A stretch of 37,192 nucleotides of DNA. It comes from an uncultured Desulfobacteraceae bacterium (GTDB lineage: Bacteria > Desulfobacterota > Desulfobacteria > Desulfobacterales > Desulfatirhabdiaceae). The position numbers were made by a program, and so were the translations under genes. Shown here in pieces: positions 9,399-19,200 of this stretch. Every line of letters starts with the position of its first letter. Position 1 is the stretch's first letter. The notes under the pieces were generated by a model. That model saw only the letters and a list, made by a program, of their open reading frames with translations. It had not been told where the DNA came from and made no database searches. The stretch spans positions 1-37,192 of the forward strand of contig CAIVVZ010000388.1 of assembly GCA_903909505.1 (NCBI GenBank), given 5' to 3'.

Positions 9399-10166
9399 TT
9401 GCCTGTATTGGAACGCACCGAAAACGAAAGTGATTACAAATTCATGGGGACGGTGATCAACAACAAACTGGAAAAAATTGGCGCCATTATTCAGGATGGC
9501 CTCGATACGGAAGGTGTGCTGCGTATTCTTCGCCTGCTTGATGTGTCTGCGTATACGAAAGAACTGATCGAAGATATGACCCTTTATTCTGAGTTTCTTC
9601 CCCTGGCACGGGAAATGCCTTTTACTTCAGAACAGCGCTATCTTCATTTTCTGTGGGATGCATTGGACAAACTGCCCATCTGCCTCAATGCCAATTTCAG
9701 CATCCTTTTCCGCAGGCTGATTGCGGGAAGGCTTTTCAAACGTTGTGGTGCAGGCTTCACTGCGGAAGAGAACTTCCGGTTCAACTTTGGACAAAATCTT
9801 GAAATTGGCGATTTTGTCTTCTTCAATCGTGGTGTGTTCATAGACACCTAAGGCGGAGTATCCATCGGCAATTCAGTTGGGATAACAGAGGATGTCAGGA
9901 TATTCACACACAGTCACTCCGAAGCATCGCACATCATCCGTGAATACAAGCCCGTTATAATTAAAGACTATGTCAAGATATACACCGGCGCCGTGATCCT
10001 TCCTGGTGTTACCATCGGAGAGCAGGCAATTGTAGCTGCTCACGCCGTGGTAACTAAAGATGTTCCAGCCAATATGGTTGTTGCCGGGTCTCCGGCGCAG
10101 GTGATCAGGGAAAGAAAAACAGAGGGTAAATCAGGGGATGAGCTGGACCACATATGGCTGTTTTAG
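9399..10166 (+). pseudogene. Hexapeptide-repeat (left-handed beta-helix) acyltransferase interrupted by an in-frame TAA
   Basis: One continuous frame encodes a maltose/galactoside-O-acetyltransferase-like protein, broken by a single TAA at 9849-9851. Before the stop are an N-terminal helical part and the first coils (FNFGQNLEIGDFVFFNRGVF). Directly after it, in the same frame, come [20 protein letters not shown], then the acceptor-site strand [20 protein letters not shown] and the terminal [20 protein letters not shown], ending at TAG 10164. These are the consecutive [LIV]-G-x4 hexapeptide coils and the usual C-terminal end of the family. A single base change (for example AAA or GAA to TAA) explains the break. 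The catalytic His of the family (HSHSEA region) lies after the stop, so the short product should be inactive. The start is uncertain: TTG at 9399 or ATG at 9444, neither with a good ribosome site. Confidence 0.8.
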
Positions 10167-10290
10167 TCCAGGGGAAGTCAGTTTTAAAATGCAGTCACAG
10201 AAAACGAATAATTGAAACTATTTGGTTGTACCCACAAGTTTCAACCGTTCGATCAGTATCTATGCTTACTTTATGTCATAAGTCATGACC

Positions 10291-10305
10291 ACCGGCATAG
10301 CCGGT
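10291..10305. promoter_or_regulatory. Small perfect hairpin upstream of the permease gene
   Basis: ACCGGC-ATA-GCCGGT forms a 6-bp stem with a 3-nt loop, about 65 bp before the permease start. No T-run follows it, so it is not a clear terminator; it could be an operator or an mRNA structure. The rest of 10167-10369 shows nothing else I can name. Confidence 0.3.
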
Positions 10306-10369
10306 AGCTTATATCGTTTCAGGATTGGCGGATCAAGCAGAAACTTGCAGCATAACAGAGGGGATAACG

Positions 10370-11722
10370 ATGGATGAAAGAAAGGATGACGCACCGCAGT
10401 TGAAAACCGATATAGGCCTCGTCAGCGCGCTGTCCATTGTGGTGGGCATGGCCCTTGGCGCCGGGGCGTTTATGAAACCTGCGGCGGTGATGGCCGCATC
10501 CTCTGATTCCTCATGGGCGTTAACTGCCTGGGTTGTCGGTGCCCTGTTTAGTATAGCCGGGGGCCTGACCCTTTGCGAATTGGGTGTCCTTTTTCCTCGC
10601 ACTGGCGGAGTCTATGTCTTTCTCGAAGAAACTTACGGCACCCACGTCGCTTACTTATATGGGTGGATGCTGACTTTCATTTACGGTCCCGGGATAATTG
10701 GTGCACTGGCTGGCTATTTCAGTTCTGTCTTCTGCCTGCTCTTCGGTATTCCGAATCACTATATTGCCGTCGTCGGACTGGCGGCCATAGCCTTTGTCGT
10801 TTTCGTGAACAGTGTCGGTGTCAAACAGGCAGGATACCTGCAGGTCATGGCCACATTCTGTAAGCTTATTCCTCTGCTCTTGCTGGTCGTTTTCGGCATG
10901 TGGAAAGGAAACGGTCACGTCCTGAACATCGCAACCAACACAACCGCGGCGACTTCATTTTCACTGGCTGTCATTGCCACGCTTTTTGCCTATGACGGCT
11001 GGGCACAGGTGGCATCCGTAGCAGGTGAAATGGAAAACCCGGGCAAGATTCTTCCCCAGGCCATCATCGGGGGGCTCATTTTTCTATCTGCCGTATACAT
11101 TGCAATCAACATTGCCATCATCAAGGTGCTTTCTCCAGCCCAAATGGTCGCGCTGGGGCATGATGCCTCCGCCATCGCCGCACAGAAACTTTTCGGACTC
11201 TACGGCGGCAATCTTGTTTCCGTAGGAATTATGATATCGATCATCGGAGGCCTCAATGGCTTCATCATGACACTGTCGCGTATAATATTCACCATGGCGG
11301 AGCGCAATCAATTGCCCGTGTCAGGTGTCTGGAGCAAGATAGAGAAAGACAGCAAAACACCCGTAAACGCCTCCCTGCTCCTGGCGGTTCTGGCTTTCAT
11401 CTATCTGCAGGTTCTGGACGCCGACCGTCTGTCGGATATTGCCATTTTTGCAGTCTGGATTTTTTACCTGCTGAGTTTTATCGCTGTTTTTATCGCCCGA
11501 AAACAAATGCCACAGGCACAGCGTAGTTATAAGGTACCCTTTTATCCGTTTACCCCTTTAATCGCTATAGCCGGTGCCCTCTATATCATATACGGCATGT
11601 TCGCAAGCCACCCGCTATACGCCATTGTTTCCGTGGGGCTCACACTGGCTGGAATTCCGGTGTTGTATTTGATAACTCACAGGTTGCCGAGGTTACACGG
11701 TTTTGCCGTCAGCAAAAAATAA
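10370..11722 (+). CDS. APC-superfamily amino acid permease
   Basis: Polytopic inner-membrane transporter of 450 aa with about 12 hydrophobic helices. I chose the ATG at 10370 because GAGGGG lies about 8 nt upstream and the protein then starts MDERKDDAPQLKTDIGLVSA, a usual short cytoplasmic tail. TM1 carries the glycine-rich broken-helix motif of APC carriers (IVVGMALGAGAFMKPAAV). TM6 region FAYDGWAQVASVAGEMENPG matches the consensus F-x-YDGW-x-E-x-x-NP of LAT/basic-amino-acid type carriers. It should bring in an amino acid by proton or exchange coupling. The neighbours are a periplasmic-binding-type domain in the same frame and an L-serine dehydratase remnant, which would fit serine or a related amino acid, but specificity is not readable. 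The stop TAA (11720) may be a secondary nonsense codon (see findings). Confidence 0.9.
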   Translation: MDERKDDAPQLKTDIGLVSALSIVVGMALGAGAFMKPAAVMAASSDSSWALTAWVVGALFSIAGGLTLCELGVLFPRTGGVYVFLEETYGTHVAYLYGWMLTFIYGPGIIGALAGYFSSVFCLLFGIPNHYIAVVGLAAIAFVVFVNSVGVKQAGYLQVMATFCKLIPLLLLVVFGMWKGNGHVLNIATNTTAATSFSLAVIATLFAYDGWAQVASVAGEMENPGKILPQAIIGGLIFLSAVYIAINIAIIKVLSPAQMVALGHDASAIAAQKLFGLYGGNLVSVGIMISIIGGLNGFIMTLSRIIFTMAERNQLPVSGVWSKIEKDSKTPVNASLLLAVLAFIYLQVLDADRLSDIAIFAVWIFYLLSFIAVFIARKQMPQAQRSYKVPFYPFTPLIAIAGALYIIYGMFASHPLYAIVSVGLTLAGIPVLYLITHRLPRLHGFAVSKK

Positions 11723-11728
11723 CTTGTC

Positions 11729-12484
11729 TTGGCGGCGGCTGTTTTTGCCTGCGGCGCCCTCCTTCTCTTCCCGCAGATAAAAGATACCCGACCGGTGCTG
11801 CGGGTGGCCATTGAAACATCCAATCCGCCCATCGCCTTTGAGAACGAAACCGGCGAACCGGCAGGTCTGGACATCGATATCATCCATGCTGTGGCCAGAG
11901 AAATGGACTATAGGGTTTCTTTTCGTGCGACTGCCTTCAGTCTTCTTTTTTCGGCTGTAGAAAACGATCTGGCTGATATTGCCATCGGCGAACTGACAAT
12001 TACGGAGCAGCGAAAGAAAACCGTTGATTTCACGAATAGCTATCATCAAAGCTCTCTGGCACTTCTGGTTCGTCCGGATAACACGGCTCAAAATCTGGGC
12101 GATCTGAAGGGAAAATCTATCGGTGTAAAGAACCGATCGACTGGAGATTTTTATTTGGAGAATCTACCAGGATATACCATTCGGCGGCTGAGCATCTTCC
12201 CCGATCTGGCTCAACTATTAAGCGAAAAAGTGATTGACGGCATTGTCTTCGATAGGCTTGTTATAGAACAATGGGTGGCCAGGCACAACATTGCCGGTCG
12301 CATTATCACGCTGGAAGGTCAGGAAGAGTATGCTATTGCCTATCAGAAAATGAATCCCGATCTTGGCAGGAAACTAAACAAGGCAATCGATACGTTGGCT
12401 AAAAGCGGGAACCTTGACGTCATTATCAAAAAATGGCTGACTCCCTATTCGGAAGGAAACACCGCACCTTCTTTAAAAGATTAA
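11729..12484 (+). CDS. Amino acid solute-binding protein domain (SBP_bac_3), same frame as the permease
   Basis: Family-3 solute-binding domain of 251 aa, with VLRVAIETSNPPIAFENETG at the start, the signature GLDIDIIHAVAREM, then DIAIGELTITEQRKKTVDFT and LKGKSIGVKNRSTG. The second lobe ends EEYAIAYQKMNPDLGRKLNK. The only possible start upstream of the domain is TTG at 11729, two codons after the permease stop and in the same frame, with no ribosome-binding site. The hydrophobic stretch AAAVFACGALLLF would have to serve as signal peptide but lacks positive residues, unless the permease end (AVSKK) precedes it. A former permease-SBP fusion split by a TAA is therefore plausible, with this stretch as an extra membrane helix. 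The stop overlaps ATG 12484 of the serine dehydratase frame. Confidence 0.8.
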   Translation: MAAAVFACGALLLFPQIKDTRPVLRVAIETSNPPIAFENETGEPAGLDIDIIHAVAREMDYRVSFRATAFSLLFSAVENDLADIAIGELTITEQRKKTVDFTNSYHQSSLALLVRPDNTAQNLGDLKGKSIGVKNRSTGDFYLENLPGYTIRRLSIFPDLAQLLSEKVIDGIVFDRLVIEQWVARHNIAGRIITLEGQEEYAIAYQKMNPDLGRKLNKAIDTLAKSGNLDVIIKKWLTPYSEGNTAPSLKD

Positions 12485-12495
12485 TGGAGAGACAA

Positions 12496-13017
12496 ATGTC
12501 TGTCATCACAACTTCGGTTTTTGAACTTCTAAAAATAGGTCCCGGTCCGTCCAGCTCACATACAATCGGCCCCATGAATGCTGGCCATGATTTTTACCTC
12601 ATGATGCGAAATCTCCCTCAGGAGCAACAGGCTGCTGCAGTGAGCCTGCAGGTGCTACTATATGGTTCTCTTGCCGCCACCGGAAGGGGACATGGCACTG
12701 ATCGCGCCATTGTAGCCGGACTGCTGGGGAAAACACCTGAAGACTGTCCTCCTGATTTCCTGGATTCTATCAGCCTTGAGCATCATTTGGGCATGACCTG
12801 TGAACCTGTGAAAGGGTATGTGCAGATCCCATGCATCGAACGTAACGCCATGGGCGCTGTTAAGGCGTACACTGCATATCTGATTGCTCGCGAAGGATTG
12901 CCGCAATGGCATATTGTCGGCCTTGACAAGGCAGTATAGGCGATGAGACAAACTGGCCGTGATATGAAGGCCGAATACCGGGAGACCTCACAGGGAGGTT
13001 TGGCCCGTTGTTGCTGA
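12496..13017 (+). pseudogene. L-serine dehydratase remnant with internal deletion and an in-frame TAG
   Basis: The N-terminal ~90 residues match the beta domain of single-chain, iron-sulphur L-serine ammonia-lyases (SVFELLKIGPGPSSSHTIGP; AATGRGHGTDRAIVAGLLGK). Right after DSIS the sequence jumps to the extreme C-terminal part of the alpha domain (LEHHLGMTCEPVKGYVQIPC IERNAMGAVKA). By memory of E. coli SdaA (about 454 aa), some 280-290 residues, including most of the Fe-S site, are missing. A TAG at 12937-12939 replaces what is usually a Glu or similar codon in LDKxIExM; the frame then continues AMRQTGRDMKAEYRETSQGG to TGA 13015. The last codons (LARCC) also look shifted by one base. The enzyme deaminates L-serine to pyruvate; this copy should be dead. 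GGAGAG precedes the ATG at 12496. Confidence 0.85.
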
Positions 13018-13052
13018 TACATATCGGCATCTGATCATGAATAACTGATTAG

Positions 13053-13067
13053 TGCTATCATATAGCA
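13053..13067. promoter_or_regulatory. Perfect short palindrome upstream of the NRPS gene
   Basis: TGCTAT-CAT-ATAGCA is a perfect 15-bp inverted repeat about 180 bp before the NRPS start. A dimeric regulator could bind here, but no regulator gene is adjacent. The remaining sequence of 13018-13245 shows no feature I can support apart from the ribosome site AAAGGAGG at 13230-13238. Confidence 0.3.
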
Positions 13068-13245
13068 TTGAATAGCAAGGCTTTGTCCATTCTGCTGCTT
13101 CAAGAAGAAGTTAGGCTGCGGGTTGATGATAAGCTGTCGAAGTATTTTCCAGGCTTCTGCATCTTTGTTTTCTGATGAATACTGTTTTTCAGAGTGTTGC
13201 ATGAGGCTCTTTTAATTGATAAATATTTTAAAGGAGGCGGCAAAT

Positions 13246-16200
13246 ATGGAGATAACTGATAGGGGAGATGAGACCGGTTATACAGCACCTGTTTTGACGG
13301 AAGACGAACGAAGGAAAATACTCTTTAGATGGAACGAGACCGAGGCTCCCTATCCAAATGGTGTGACGTTTCATAGACTTTTCGAGGAGCAGGCATCGGC
13401 GACTCCTGATCATTTCGCGGTTCATTGTCAGCAAGAGAGCCTGACATACGGGGAACTGAATAGGCGAGCCAATCGTCTCGCTCATGCTATACGGGGTTTC
13501 CATCGCACGATATACAAGGAAGACATCCTGCCGGACACCCCTATCGGAATCTGCTTGGATCGGGGAGTGGGGTCACTGGTCGCCATCCTGGGTATCCTCA
13601 AAGCTGGGTGCGCCTATCTGCCGCTTGATCCGGAGTATCCTTCTGAGCGCCTCCGTTTTATGATGGATGACGCCCTTGCCCCTCTGGTGGTGACGGAAGC
13701 GGCACTTCTGGAGAAACTCCTTTTCCTTAATGAAAGTGATTACGGTGTTATTTCTCTGGACGGCGGACGGGAGGTCATATTGAAATATCCGGACAGCAAC
13801 CCGGAACCGATAAGTGGCCCTGACAATCTTGCCTACATCATTTACACCTCCGGTTCAACCGGCAAGGCAAAGGGCACGCTGATCGAACACAGAAACGCTG
13901 TCAACTACGCCTGCAGCAAGATAAAAGAGCTTCGCCTTGGACCGATGGACCGGGTCCTCTCGCTCTCTTCCTTAAATTTTGACGCTTCTGTTTCGGATAT
14001 CTTTCCGACACTGTTGTCCGGAGCCTCCCTTTACATCGCGCTGAATGAGATAAGAAAAGACCCGGAAGCAATAGTGCGCTCCCTTCGGGAGAATTCGATA
14101 ACCCGCATTATGATGGTAACTCCTGCCGCTTTAAATGCCATGCCCAGGGAAGAACTACCGGCCTTGAAAACCGTGATGGTGGGTGGGGAAGTCTGCGCGG
14201 CTGAAACCTTGAAATTCTGGAGCAGGGGAAGAACGCTAATCAATGTCTATGGACCGACCGAATGTACCGTCATTTCCCATGGCTGCATCTACCGTGAGGG
14301 TATGCCTGCCACTGAGATCGGCCGATCCATTGACAACGTAACCTCATACATACTCGACAGCCGGATGAATCCAGTGCCTGCAGGCATGACCGGCGAACTA
14401 TACATCGGAGGCGCAGGTATCTGCAGGGGATATTTAAACCGTCCGGAGCTTACGGCAGAGAGATTTATCGAAAACCCGTTTGCAACAACTGAAGAAAAAA
14501 CAGCCGGCAGAAATCTCAGGCTATATAAATCCGGGGACCTTGCCAGATGGTTGCCGGAAGGTTCCATCGAGTATATGGGACGGGTCGATTTCCAGGTAAA
14601 GATACGAGGATTCCGGATTGAACCCGGAGAGATTAAGGTAGCGCTTTTTACTCATGGTGAGATAAAGGATTGCGTCGTAGCTCCTTACGAGGAAGCAGGG
14701 GAAAAGCGCCTCGCGGCCTATTATGTGCCTATTTCCGGATCAACACCCTCCCCTGTGAATCTCCGCGCCCACCTGGCTGAAGTGCTACCCGATTACATGA
14801 TCCCATCGGCATTCGTGAAGATGGAGAGTCTCCCCCTATCTCCGAGCGGCAAGATCGATCTTAAGGCACTCCCGGCTCCCACCCCGGACCTGATGTTTGC
14901 CGGCTTGACAACAGCCGCCCCATTCCGGGGGCCAGAGACACCAGAAGAGGAGGATCTCTCTTGGATCATCGCATCCATTATGAACAGGAAGCAGGTCAGC
15001 ACCGATGACGATATCTTCGACTTGGGGGTCCATTCGCTGATGGCGGCCCGGATAGCTTCAGAAATTCGGAAAGAATGTTTGGTGAAGGTGGAGCTGAAAG
15101 ATATCTTTGAAAACCGAACCATCCGGAGCCTGGCTGAATTGGTCGTGAAAAGAAGAAGCGGCGTTCAGGAAGAACTCGTATCGATCCCCAGGATTTCACA
15201 CAGGAAGAACATCCCCCTCACGTTTCAGCAGGAACAGATATGGTTTCTGAGCAAACTCGTGCCCGACAACAGGGCCTACAACTCCCAATTTATCGTAGAA
15301 TTCAAAGGAAAACTCGACAAGGAACTGCTAAAACGGTGTCTCAATGAGATCATCAGAAGGCATGAAATCTTGAGGACCACCTTCCATGAGAATGTCAACG
15401 GCCCCATCCAGATTGTCCATTCGCCGTGGAAGGCATCGGTGCCGGAAATAGACCTATCCGGCCTCCCTGAGACCGTGCGGAGAGAAGAAGCGGAAAAACA
15501 GATTAATAGTGTTTTTGCGCAAAGCTTTGATTTCGCAAGGCTCCCTCTGGTGAAGTGGCGTCTCTACAAGCTCGGAGAGAAAGAGTATGTTTTCCTCCAT
15601 ATGGAGCACCACTTTATCCATGACGGCTGGGAAGCGGCGGTTTTTCTGAATGAACTGAAGACGCTCTATACTTCTTTCCAAAAGGGGGACCCATCCCCTC
15701 TTGAAGAGCTTCCCATCCAGTATGCCGATTATGCCGTCTGGCAACGTTATTACCTTGCCGGAGAACGTCTCGAAGAAAAGGTGGGTTACTGGTTAAACCG
15801 ATTGGAAGATTACCCACAGATATTGAATCTTCCTACCGATTATCCACGCCCATATGTGCAGAGTTTAAATGGCGGGGTGATCCGATTTGATATGGAAAGA
15901 AGGCTCTATCAATCACTTCGGGAATTTTCCCGCAGCCACAAGGTTACTCTATTTACCGTCATGTATTCCGCCTTTGTCCTGCTTATCTCGAAATACAGCA
16001 GGCAGAATCGCTTCCTTATCGGCACCGGCGTTGCCAACCGAACTATCAGGGAAACGGAGCCGATGATGGGGATGTTCGTAAATATGGTGCTCCTTTATTC
16101 CGATCTGACAGACAACCCCTCTTTCCTGGAGCTGGTGCATACGACCAAGGAGGCTATGCTCCGTGACTCCGTCCATTATGACTTGCCCTTCATGCCCATT

Positions 16201-19200
16201 GTAAAAAGGCTCAAGGCAGGGAATGTCCCGGGACGAAACCCGCTGTTCCAGGTCATCTTCGCCTTTCACGACAGCGCTGTTCCTCTGCTGGATTTCGCCG
16301 ATCTCAAGGGGCGTCTGGTGGAAAAGCATAACGCCACCGCCAAGACGGATATGAATGTAATTTGCATACCTCGTGCCGAGCAGCATCTGGGCGGACAGAT
16401 GGAACACCCGGAAGAGGAAGATATGACGGTCATGTGGGAATACAACAGTGACCTCTTCGACCGTGAGACGATTCAGGGGATGCTGGACCATTATCTCGTC
16501 CTTCTGGCGGCGCTCATAGCTTCCCCCGAAACAAGGGTCCGGGATCAGGAGATGATCTCAGCCATGGAAAAAGAGATGCTGTTGCAGACCTTCAACGACA
16601 ACGCCGTCCCGTACGACAGAGAGCGGACCATGATGGAACTTTTTGCCGATCAGGTCGGACTGAAGCCAGATAAAACAGCCCTACTCCATAATGGCAAGAG
16701 TATTACCTACAGCGAACTGAATACACAGGCTGACAGAGTGGCTTGTCGACTGAAGAGGGCTTATGAGCCTCTGACCGGGAGACTCGCACCTGGGACCCCA
16801 ATCGGGATCTGTGTAAGGCGTGGCCTCGATATGATGATTGGAATCCTGGGCATTCTCAAGGCCGGCGGTGCCTATGTCCCCCTTCCGCCGAATTATCCCC
16901 AAGAGCGCCTGAGATTCATCATGAAAGACGCCGGAATCAAGGTTGTCCTTACCCAGGTAGCCCTTGAACGGGAACTGCCTTTTCTCGCCTCAGACGGCAG
17001 AAGGGTTCTTCATCTTGATGCGGAGTCCGAAGGGAGAGGAGAGTCTGGTGAAGCATTTCTCCCGAATACCTGCGGGCCGGAGGATATTGCCTACATCATC
17101 TATACCTCGGGCTCAACGGGGATTCCCAAGGGGGTATGTATCCCCCATCGATCTGTGAACAATTTCGTTGCGTCTATTAACAAAGATGTCTTTACCGGAG
17201 ATGAAGTTATCGCTCAAATCTCCAATTATGCCTTTGACGCCACCGTCTATGAATTTTGGGGCGCCTTGTTGACCGGGGGGATGTTGGCCATTATCGACAG
17301 CGAAAAAATCGAGAACCTCGGGCGGCTGAAGGAAGAAATTTCGGATACAGGCGTCACCACGGCTTTTTTCACCACGGCACTTTTCAACGCGATCGTGGAT
17401 TGCGAGCCGGCAATACTCGGGCAGCTCAGGTCGGTACTGTTCGGAGGGGAAACCGTAAATGAAGGGTGCGTAAAGAAGCTGCTTGCTGAAAAACCGCAGA
17501 CCCTGAATGTCTTTCATTGTTATGGACCGACGGAATGCACCTGTTACAGCACCTACTGCCTGCTCACAGACCGGTATGCGGGAAGGGGAGTCATTCCCAT
17601 AGGCAAACCTTTACATAATTATAGCGCCTATATTTTGGACGATGTGATGAAGCCTCTTCCAGTGGGAGTTCCTGGTGAGCTTTACATCGGCGGCGACTCC
17701 CTGGCAAACGGCTATCTGAACCGGCCAGAGCTAACGGCTGAAAAATTTATTCCCAATCCCTTTTTAGAGGCAAAGAGTAGGGACCAGGGCAGGAATACCT
17801 CTCTCTATAAGACGGGAGACCTGGTCAGATGGCTCCCGGACGGTACTATCGAATTCCTGGGACGGACCGACTTTCAGCTTAAAATAAGGGGGTTCCGGAT
17901 AGAGCCCGAGGAAATAGAAGCCGTGCTTTTGAAACATCCCGCCGTGAAACAGGTAGTTGTCATCTCCTGGGAGCAGCACCTGATTGCCTACTGGACCCCA
18001 CGGGATTCCTCTTCAGCCATATCTGTGGATGATCTGAAGTCTTTTCTCTCCTCTCGGCTTCCGAAATTCATGGTCCCGGAGACGTTTATACGGCTGGAGT
18101 CTTTTGCACTTACCAATAATTTTAAGGTGGATCGGAGCAAGCTTCCGACACCGAAACAGGAAGATCTGCTGGACGCAGCAAGGGAATACATTGCTCCTGC
18201 TACAAAAACCGAAGAGATCCTGGCCGAAATCTGGAAGAAACTTCTTCACATCAATCGGATAGGGGTCAATGATAATTTCTTTGAAATAGGGGGCAATTCC
18301 ATCCTCACGGTACGAATGCTTTCCAGCGTAAAAAGGAAATTGGGTGCTGAAGTAAATATAGCTCAAATGTTTGAGCAACCGACGATTGCCTCTCTGGGGG
18401 CACACATAGATGGCACCGGCATAACCTCAGGCCTGGTGGAAAACAACCTGAGCCTGGCACTCAAAGACGCCCAGACAGAAATTACCGTGGCCTATACCTC
18501 TAAGGGAAATTGGCGTGATCCGGCGGCAGTCCTTTTGACGGGTGTTACCGGTTTTCTCGGTTTGTATCTTCTGGACAGTTTGCTTGCCGAAACCGGCGCG
18601 GATGTTTACTGTCTCATCAGGGGAGAAAGCTCTATGGCGGTTGAGGAGCGCTTTGCCCATATCCTTGCCTTCTATAGGAAAGAGCATCTGAGAAATCACC
18701 CTCGTATTAAACTGTTAAGGGGGGACCTCGGAAAAAAAGGGCTTGGACTCCCTCCCGATACCCTATCGATGCTGAAAGAGCAAATGGATAGCATCTATCA
18801 TTGTGGCGCCTTTGTCCATCATCTATATGATTACAAGGCCCTGCGGAAGATCAATATCAGTGGCTCGCTTGATTTGCTGCAACTAGCTGCCTCAGGTCGG
18901 GAAAAGAGCATTAATTTTATCTCCACCCTTGGTTGCGCTAGCCTGAGGGATGGGGAAGGCAGACTGCTCGAAATAGAGCCGGGCGATATGCCGGTCTCAA
19001 CAAATGGGTATATTCTGGGGAAATGGGTCATGGAACGGATTCTGGGGAGGGTCGCCTCAAATGGGCTGACCTGCAACATTTTCAGGCCAGGTAACATCAC
19101 CGGTGATAGTGTCACCGGGGTTTGCCCCTCAGAAAAGAACCACTCCCTCCTTTTCTTGAAAGGTTGTATCCAGATGACGGCGGCTCCCGACTGGAAGAGG

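Noticed and set aside
12937..12939. TAG as a pyrrolysine codon in the serine dehydratase
   Set aside because: The gene also lacks about 280 internal codons and has a further shift at its end, so plain decay explains the stop.
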